Assembly: GCA_017990865.1 (NCBI GenBank)
Contig: JAGNNB010000156.1
Span: forward strand, 1 to 7,123
Reading direction: 5' to 3'
Length of the DNA: 7,123 nt
From: Lysobacteraceae bacterium
Lineage (GTDB): Bacteria > Pseudomonadota > Gammaproteobacteria > Xanthomonadales > Xanthomonadaceae
This document shows positions 1 to 4,231 of this stretch, one piece after another. Below the pieces are notes generated by a model. The model saw nothing but the letters and a program-made list of their open reading frames with translations, did no database searches and was not told where the DNA came from. Each line of letters begins with the position of its first letter. Position 1 is the stretch's first letter. The position numbers and the translations under genes were made by a program.

Positions 1-18
1 GGGTTGGGTTGGCGCGCA

Positions 19-1410
19 TTAGGCCGTTTCGGCGATCACATGCGCAAGGGTCTGGAAGATGCGGTCGATATGGCCGCGTTCGAGGATCAACGGCGGCGAC
101 AGCGCGATCACGTCGCCGGTCACGCGAATCAGCAGATTTTCCTGGTGGAAGCAGCGCGTGAACACATCGTAGGCGCGTGCGCCGGGCGCGCCGGGTCGAG
201 ACGACAGTTCGATCGCGCCGATCAGCCCGCAATTGCGCAAATCGATCACGTTCGGCAGGCCGCGCAGCGAATGCAAGGCGTCTTCCCAATAGGTCTCCAA
301 CTCGATGGCGCGCTCGAACAGGCCTTCTTCGATGTACGTATCGAGCGTCGCGAGCGCAGCGGCGCAGGCGAGCGGATGACCGGAATAGGTATAGCCATGG
401 AACAATTCGATCGCGTTGTCCGGAGCCTGCATGAAGGTTTGTTGGATTTTGTCGGCGACGAACACCGCGCCCATCGGCACGCAGCCGTTGGTCAAACCTT
501 TGGCGGTGGTCATCATGTCGGGCATCACGTCGAAACGCTGCGCTGCGAACGCTTTGCCGATGCGGCCGAACCCGGTGATGACTTCGTCGAAGATCAACAA
601 GATGCCGTGCTTGTCGCAGATCTCGCGCAAACGCTTGAGATAGCCCTGCGGCGGCAGCACCACGCCGGCCGAACCGGCGACGGGCTCGACGATGACGGCC
701 GCGATCGTGCTGGCGTCGTGCAGCAACACCAGCCGTTCCAGATCGTCCGCGAGTTCCGCGCCGTGCGCGGGCAGGCCGCGGCTGAAAGCATTGCGCTCCA
801 GATCGAGGGTGTGACGGATGTGATCCACGCCCGGCAGCAGGCTGCCGAACCATTTGCGGTTGTTCGGCAAGCCGCCGACCGAAATGCCGCCGAAGCCGAC
901 GCCGTGATAGCCCTTCTCGCGCCCGATCAACCGGGTGCGATGGCCTTCGCCGCGGGCGCGGTGATAGGCGAGGGCGATCTTGAGCGCGGTGTCGACCGAC
1001 TCCGAGCCGGAGTTGGTGAAGAAAATCCGATTCAGATGCGGCGGCGCGATCTCGGCCAAGCGCTCGGCCAGCGTAAACGGCAGCGGATGCCCCATTTGGA
1101 AGGTCGGTGCGAAATCGAGGGTTTCGATTTGTTTCTTCACCGCCTCGACGATGCGCGGCCGGGCATGGCCGGCGTTGACGCACCAAAGCCCGCCGGTGCC
1201 GTCGAGAATCTCGCGACCGTCCACCGAACGGTAAAACATGCCGGAGGCGCTGGCGAGCAGCCGCGGGTTCGACTTGAACTGGCGGTTGGCGGAGAAGGGC
1301 ATCCAGAACGCGTCCATCGCGCCCGGCGCCTGAGTGGCTTGTCGGCCGTAGTGCTCGGCCAGGGCAGCCGCATCGGCGGCGTCCGGACCAATACCGTCGT
1401 GATCGTGCAT
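19..1410 (-). CDS. Class III PLP-dependent aminotransferase, omega-amino acid:pyruvate (beta-alanine:pyruvate) type
   Basis: This cytosolic enzyme is expected to move the terminal amino group of an omega-amino acid or amine (beta-alanine, GABA, possibly putrescine) to pyruvate, giving an aldehyde and alanine. The 463-residue protein has the usual family length. Visible landmarks, numbered from the start chosen here, are the phosphate-binding SGSE at 134-137, YHG at 168-170, the FDEVITGFGR block with the pyridine-binding Asp275, and the PLP-lysine Lys304 in TTAKG. Arg429 matches the position that contacts the substrate carboxylate in the Pseudomonas putida omega-amino acid:pyruvate enzyme. From memory of that protein the resemblance is long and continuous (LHDAS, VEPVAGSAGV, PPQGYLKR). 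The start at 1410 is chosen because GGAG lies 6 bases upstream. An in-frame ATG at 1422 would add four residues but has no good ribosome site. The gene is divergent from the regulator. The family is secure; the exact substrate is not, and a polyamine:pyruvate (SpuC-like) role is the main alternative. Confidence 0.9.
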   Translation of the reverse strand: MHDHDGIGPDAADAAALAEHYGRQATQAPGAMDAFWMPFSANRQFKSNPRLLASASGMFYRSVDGREILDGTGGLWCVNAGHARPRIVEAVKKQIETLDFAPTFQMGHPLPFTLAERLAEIAPPHLNRIFFTNSGSESVDTALKIALAYHRARGEGHRTRLIGREKGYHGVGFGGISVGGLPNNRKWFGSLLPGVDHIRHTLDLERNAFSRGLPAHGAELADDLERLVLLHDASTIAAVIVEPVAGSAGVVLPPQGYLKRLREICDKHGILLIFDEVITGFGRIGKAFAAQRFDVMPDMMTTAKGLTNGCVPMGAVFVADKIQQTFMQAPDNAIELFHGYTYSGHPLACAAALATLDTYIEEGLFERAIELETYWEDALHSLRGLPNVIDLRNCGLIGAIELSSRPGAPGARAYDVFTRCFHQENLLIRVTGDVIALSPPLILERGHIDRIFQTLAHVIAETA

Positions 1411-1416
1411 CGGAGG

Positions 1417-1420
1417 CTCC
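1417..1420 (-). promoter_or_regulatory. Ribosome binding site deciding the aminotransferase start
   Basis: On the minus strand GGAG sits 6 bases before the ATG at 1410. The alternative ATG at 1422 would place this motif inside the coding region and has only a weak AGG well upstream. The site is therefore the main argument for the shorter protein. Confidence 0.55.
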
Positions 1421-1467
1421 ATGGCGCGTCGGCCTGTGCGGGCCGAAGGGAAAGACCAGTCGGCGCA

Positions 1468-1526
1468 GCTTAGCGTGTTGAAAAAACTTTACAACATGCC
1501 GAATGCGTGGCCGGTGTAAAGTAAGC
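1468..1526. promoter_or_regulatory. Candidate operator in the divergent intergenic region: 8-bp inverted repeat and nested repeats
   Basis: The gap between the divergent aminotransferase and regulator genes carries a perfect inverted repeat, ACTTTACA at 1486-1493 and TGTAAAGT at 1515-1522. The centres of its arms are 29 bases apart, close to three helical turns. Two further pairs overlap it: GCTTA 1468-1472 with TAAGC 1522-1526, and TGTTG 1476-1480 with CAACA 1492-1496. Each 8-bp arm contains TAAAGT reading outward toward its gene, which could serve as a -10 box, but no convincing -35 pairs with either copy. This is the only marked symmetry in the gap and the natural place for the adjacent PuuR-like repressor to bind both promoters. 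That binding is inferred. The site was not matched to the known PuuR operator. Confidence 0.45.
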
Positions 1527-1552
1527 CGCATCATCAGAATCGATGGACAGGC

Positions 1553-2101
1553 ATGGATATCGGCGCGCGTCTGCAGTGGGTTCGCAAGTCCAAAGGACTG
1601 AGCCAGCGCGAGTTGGCGAAGCGGGTGGGCGTCACCAACAGCACGATCTCATTGATCGAGCAGAACAAGGTCAGCCCCTCGGTCAGCTCGTTGAAAAAGG
1701 TCCTGGATGGTCTCCCGATTTCGCTGGCCGATTTCTTCACCATGGACCTGGCCGCGGGGTCGATCGACGACCCGTTCTACGCCTCTACCGAGCAGCCGGA
1801 CGTCGGCAACAACGACATCCACTACTTCTTGATCGGCCAACGCCGCCCGCAGCGGCAGATGTGCATCCTGCGCGAGGTCATGCCGCCGGGCACCGATACC
1901 GGCGAAAGCATGCTGACTCACGACGGCGAGGAGGGCGGGGTGATCGTCTCCGGCCAAGTCGAGGTGACCGTGGGCGATCAGGTCCGGGTGCTGCAACCGG
2001 GTGACGCCTACTACTTCGAAAGCCGCACGCCGCACCGCTTCCGCAACCTCGGCGAGGACGCCGTGATCATCGTCAGCGCGAACACCCCGGCCACGTTCTG
2101 A
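1553..2101 (+). CDS. puuR: PuuR-like transcriptional regulator (XRE helix-turn-helix plus cupin)
   Basis: A 182-residue DNA-binding regulator, close in length to E. coli PuuR (about 185). Residues 3-62 form an XRE/Cro-type helix-turn-helix, with GLSQRELAKRVGV leading to the recognition helix TNSTISLIEQ and then KVSPSVSSLKKVL, a block strongly reminiscent of PuuR. Residues about 108-178 form a single cupin barrel with PPGTDTGE, the HDGEEGG motif (His123, Glu126, Glu127), LQPGD and TPH (His161). The C-terminus SANTPATF parallels the PuuR ending. PuuR represses putrescine-utilisation genes and is released by putrescine; a similar amine-responsive role is inferred here from the neighbouring aminotransferase and aldehyde dehydrogenase. 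The ATG at 1553 has GGA 5 bases upstream, a modest ribosome site. The gene likely co-transcribes with the dehydrogenase 69 bases downstream. The cupin could sense another pathway ligand, such as beta-alanine or an aldehyde. Confidence 0.88.
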   Translation: MDIGARLQWVRKSKGLSQRELAKRVGVTNSTISLIEQNKVSPSVSSLKKVLDGLPISLADFFTMDLAAGSIDDPFYASTEQPDVGNNDIHYFLIGQRRPQRQMCILREVMPPGTDTGESMLTHDGEEGGVIVSGQVEVTVGDQVRVLQPGDAYYFESRTPHRFRNLGEDAVIIVSANTPATF

Positions 2102-2132
2102 CCGCCGTTCGCCCGAAAAAATGCCACAAATT

Positions 2133-2150
2133 CGACGGTTCCGGCCGTCG
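2133..2150 (+). promoter_or_regulatory. Small GC-rich hairpin between regulator and dehydrogenase genes
   Basis: CGACGG at 2133-2138 pairs with CCGTCG at 2145-2150 around a 6-base loop (TTCCGG). It lies in the 69-base gap, ending 8 bases before the dehydrogenase ribosome site. No T-run follows, so it is not a typical intrinsic terminator. It might tune read-through, RNA stability or translation of the downstream gene. In DNA this G+C-rich it could also be chance. Confidence 0.25.
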
Positions 2151-2158
2151 TGCACCTT

Positions 2159-2162
2159 GGAG
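2159..2162 (+). promoter_or_regulatory. Ribosome binding site deciding the aldehyde dehydrogenase start
   Basis: GGAG lies 8 bases before the ATG at 2171. A GTG at 2150 opens the same frame 21 bases earlier, but it has no comparable motif and would overlap the hairpin and this site. The ATG is therefore preferred. Confidence 0.6.
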
Positions 2163-2170
2163 ACACCCGC

Positions 2171-3673
2171 ATGAACGCCCCTCGCACCCGCGACACCTGG
2201 CAAGCCTTGGCCGACGGCCTGTCGTTCCGGACCCAAGCCTTTATCGACGGCCGCTATGTCGATGCCGCCAGCGGCAAGACCTTCGACTGCATCAGCCCGA
2301 TCGATGGCCGCGTCCTGGGCCGGGTCGCCGAATGCGACCAGGAGGACATCGAACGCGCAGTGTCGGCGGCGCGGCGCAGTTTCGAATCCGGCGTGTGGGC
2401 CGAGGCCAAGCCTACGCACCGAAAGAAAGTTCTCATAAAGTTCGCACAACTGATTGAAAAATATGGTGATGAGCTTGCGGTCATCGAATCGCTGGATATG
2501 GGCAAACCAGTCGGCGACGCGCGCGCCGTCGATGTGGGCGCGACTATCCGCTGCATGGCCTGGACCGGCGAGGCATTGGATAAGGTCTACGGCGAAGTCG
2601 CCGCCACCGGCCCCGACGAGTTGGGCCTGACCACCCGCGAGCCGTTGGGTGTGATCGGCGCGATCGTGCCGTGGAATTTCCCGCTGCTGATGGCCGCGTG
2701 GAAAATCGCTCCGGCGCTGGCGACCGGCAATTCGGTGGTACTCAAGCCGTCCGAGAAATCGCCGCTGACCGCGTTGCGTCTGGCGGAGATCGCGATCGAA
2801 GCGGGTATCCCGCCGGGCGTGTTGAACGTGGTGCCGGGTTTCGGGAAAGGGGCCGGCGAGCCGCTGGCCCTGCATATGGAGGTCGATGGTCTTGTCTTCA
2901 CCGGATCGACCGCGGTCGGCAAACATCTGTTGCAGTGCGCCGGGCGCTCGAACATGAAACGCGCCTACATGGAATGCGGCGGCAAGAGTCCGAACATCGT
3001 CTTCGCCGACGCGCCGGACCTGGCCGAAGCGGCCCGCGCCGCGGCCGGCGGCATTTTCTACAACCAGGGCGAGGTCTGCACTGCGGCTTCGCGTCTGCTG
3101 GTGCAGCGTGCGATCAAGGACGAGTTCGTCGCCGCCGTGGTCGAGGCCGGGCGCAAGATGCAGCCGCGCCACCCATTGGAACCCGGCGCGCCGATGGGCG
3201 CGATGGTGGACGAGGGCCAGACCGCGCGTGTGCTGGATTACATCGCCAAGGGTCAAGCCGAAGGGGCCAAGCTGCTGCTCGGCGGCCGGCGCGCCGACGT
3301 GGTGGCCGGCGGTTGTTATCTCGAACCGACTGTCTTCGACGAAGTCGACCACCGCCATACCATCGCCCGGGAAGAGATCTTCGGCCCGGTGCTGTCGGTG
3401 ATCGCGTTCGAGGACGAAGCCGAGGCGCTGCGCCTCGCCAACGATTCCGAATACGGTTTGGCCGCCGGCCTGTGGACCCGCGATATCGGTCGCGCGCACC
3501 GCGTCGCCCGCAAACTTCGCGCCGGCAGCGTCTGGGTGAACTATTGGGACGGCGGCGATATGACCGCACCGTTCGGCGGCTATAAACAATCCGGCAATGG
3601 CCGGGACAAGTCCTTGCATGCGTTCGAGAAATACACCGAACTGAAAGCCACCTGGATCAATTTGGCGGTTTGA
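2171..3673 (+). CDS. puuC: PuuC/KauB-type NAD(P)-dependent aldehyde dehydrogenase
   Basis: A cytosolic enzyme of 500 residues, normal for the family, that oxidises an aldehyde to the carboxylic acid with NAD(P)+. Numbered from the ATG at 2171, the visible catalytic set is complete: Asn169 in PWNFP, Lys192 in LKPSEK (cofactor), the nucleotide-binding turn GSTAVG at 245-250, the general base Glu268 in MECGGKSPN, the nucleophile Cys303 in NQGEVCTAASR, and Glu402 in REEIFGP. The C-terminus with MTAPFGGYKQSGNGRDKS and the tail FEKYTELKATWI is typical of the PuuC/KauB group, which acts on gamma-aminobutyraldehyde, its gamma-glutamyl derivative or 4-guanidinobutyraldehyde. It follows the PuuR-like gene in the same direction and presumably oxidises the aldehyde made by the divergent transaminase. 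Codons near residues 84-100 are unusually A+T-rich, including a rare ATA. The exact aldehyde cannot be read from sequence; betaine aldehyde dehydrogenase is a less likely relative. Confidence 0.9.
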   Translation: MNAPRTRDTWQALADGLSFRTQAFIDGRYVDAASGKTFDCISPIDGRVLGRVAECDQEDIERAVSAARRSFESGVWAEAKPTHRKKVLIKFAQLIEKYGDELAVIESLDMGKPVGDARAVDVGATIRCMAWTGEALDKVYGEVAATGPDELGLTTREPLGVIGAIVPWNFPLLMAAWKIAPALATGNSVVLKPSEKSPLTALRLAEIAIEAGIPPGVLNVVPGFGKGAGEPLALHMEVDGLVFTGSTAVGKHLLQCAGRSNMKRAYMECGGKSPNIVFADAPDLAEAARAAAGGIFYNQGEVCTAASRLLVQRAIKDEFVAAVVEAGRKMQPRHPLEPGAPMGAMVDEGQTARVLDYIAKGQAEGAKLLLGGRRADVVAGGCYLEPTVFDEVDHRHTIAREEIFGPVLSVIAFEDEAEALRLANDSEYGLAAGLWTRDIGRAHRVARKLRAGSVWVNYWDGGDMTAPFGGYKQSGNGRDKSLHAFEKYTELKATWINLAV

Positions 3674-3781
3674 GCGCTGAGTCGCCGCGCCGGTATCGAG
3701 CGAAAATCGGGCGACGAAATCTTTATCGCGGCCGTCATCGCGGTCGGCGCCGGGCCCGCTTCGGCGTCGCGCCGCACGCGT

Positions 3782-3812
3782 CGGCGAAATTCGCCGCTGA
3801 AATTCGTCGCCG
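3782..3812. repeat. Nested inverted and direct repeats downstream of the dehydrogenase gene
   Basis: GGCGAA and TTCGCC form a near-perfect palindrome at 3783-3795 with a single central base. The octamer GAAATTCG occurs at 3786-3793 and again at 3799-3806. An outer pair, CGGCGA 3782-3787 and TCGCCG 3807-3812, encloses the whole. It can fold into alternative hairpins, but no T-run follows, so terminator activity is unproven. A protein-binding site or a decayed repeat element is equally possible. Confidence 0.35.
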
Positions 3813-4020
3813 AAACCGCGCCTTCGTCGCATCGCGTGAGACCCGGAAAAAGGACGATTGTGCGATGTCTGCGGTGTTTCATTGAGGCATGTCATACCGA
3901 AGACATGGTTTTCCACTAACGTCGTCAGGCTGGCTGCATGCGAGCGACGACGCTGGAAATCGCGAAAGCGGATGTTCTGCGCATATCGCAGCGCATTCGA
4001 TTTCTGCTCTAGCGAGTTCA

Positions 4021-4067
4021 GTAATGCGCCGCGAGTGACGATTCGACGTCGAAACGTCGTAATGCGC
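4021..4067. promoter_or_regulatory. 12-bp perfect palindrome flanked by 9-bp direct repeats upstream of the PKS promoter
   Basis: TTCGACGTCGAA at 4042-4053 is a perfect palindrome. It is bracketed by identical copies of GTAATGCGC at 4021-4029 and 4059-4067. The group ends 63 bases before the candidate -35 box of the PKS promoter, a normal distance for an activator site. The symmetry suggests a dimeric regulator, but no specific family motif was recognised. Confidence 0.35.
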
Positions 4068-4130
4068 GACGAATGATGTCCGCAATCGCGCAGTTGTCGC
4101 GTTCCTGATCTACGGAAACGCGATGATCGA

Positions 4131-4159
4131 TTGAGAATTTTTATCGAAATCGCTAATTT
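4131..4159 (+). promoter_or_regulatory. Sigma70-like promoter candidate for the PKS gene
   Basis: TTGAGA at 4131-4136 matches the -35 consensus at five of six positions. After exactly 17 bases comes TAATTT at 4154-4159, which keeps the three most important -10 positions (first T, A, last T). The element sits in the most A+T-rich part of the window. It would start transcription near 4166, leaving a leader of about 65 bases before the ATG at 4232. Confidence 0.5.
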
Positions 4160-4189
4160 AGGTCAGTACACAACGTCGCTCTAAGGGGA

Positions 4190-4228
4190 TTGGAGCGGAC
4201 GTTTGGAGCGATTGTGAGCGTAGGAGCG
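4190..4228 (+). promoter_or_regulatory. Repeat-rich PKS leader with four GAGCG units and two possible ribosome sites
   Basis: TTGGAGCG occurs at 4190-4197 and 4203-4210. GAGCG recurs at 4216-4220 and within AGGAGCG at 4222-4228. Two in-frame start codons each have GGAG with a 5-base spacer: GTG at 4214 (GGAG 4205-4208) and ATG at 4232 (GGAG 4223-4226). AGGAG before the ATG is the better match, so that start is used. The other copies could be ribosome standby or competing sites. Confidence 0.5.
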
Positions 4229-4231
4229 CCA

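Larger units (their letters stand above)
3674..4231. other. Long intergenic region between the catabolic locus and the PKS gene; no convincing gene
   Basis: More than 550 bases without a credible coding region. The first ~200 bases are very G+C-rich and full of TCG/CGG-type triplets, with a hairpin-capable pair CGCCG 3748-3752 / CGGCG 3762-3766 but no T-run, so no clear terminator for the dehydrogenase is seen. From about 3860 the G+C content falls, reaching 36% in 4131-4180. This half holds a palindrome, direct repeats, a promoter candidate and a repeat-rich leader, listed separately. Short open frames at about 3670-3885 and 3858-4076 encode arginine- or cysteine-rich peptides of no recognisable family and lack ribosome sites. 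The change in base composition fits a long regulatory leader or the edge of a transferred cluster. Confidence 0.6.

Noticed and set aside
4..1473. A 489-codon open frame on the plus strand
   Set aside because: It lies antisense to the aminotransferase, which shows complete family motifs. The antisense protein is His/Asp/Arg-rich with no recognisable domain, as expected for a shadow frame in high-G+C DNA.
2150..2170. Seven-residue longer start (GTG 2150) for the aldehyde dehydrogenase
   Set aside because: It has no ribosome site and would bury the GGAG serving the ATG at 2171; family proteins begin close to the ATG-encoded methionine.
3748..3766. Possible intrinsic terminator after the dehydrogenase gene
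   Set aside because: CGCCG/CGGCG can pair, but there is no following T-run and comparable pairings are common in this G+C-rich sequence.
1649..3916. A 755-codon open frame on the minus strand
   Set aside because: It runs antisense through both the regulator and the aldehyde dehydrogenase, whose motifs are clear on the plus strand. Its composition shows no coherent domain.
3670..4085. Short plus- and minus-strand frames in the intergenic region
   Set aside because: The peptides are Arg-rich or without family resemblance and have no ribosome sites; one begins only at a TTG overlapping the dehydrogenase stop. The stretch is better explained as regulatory.
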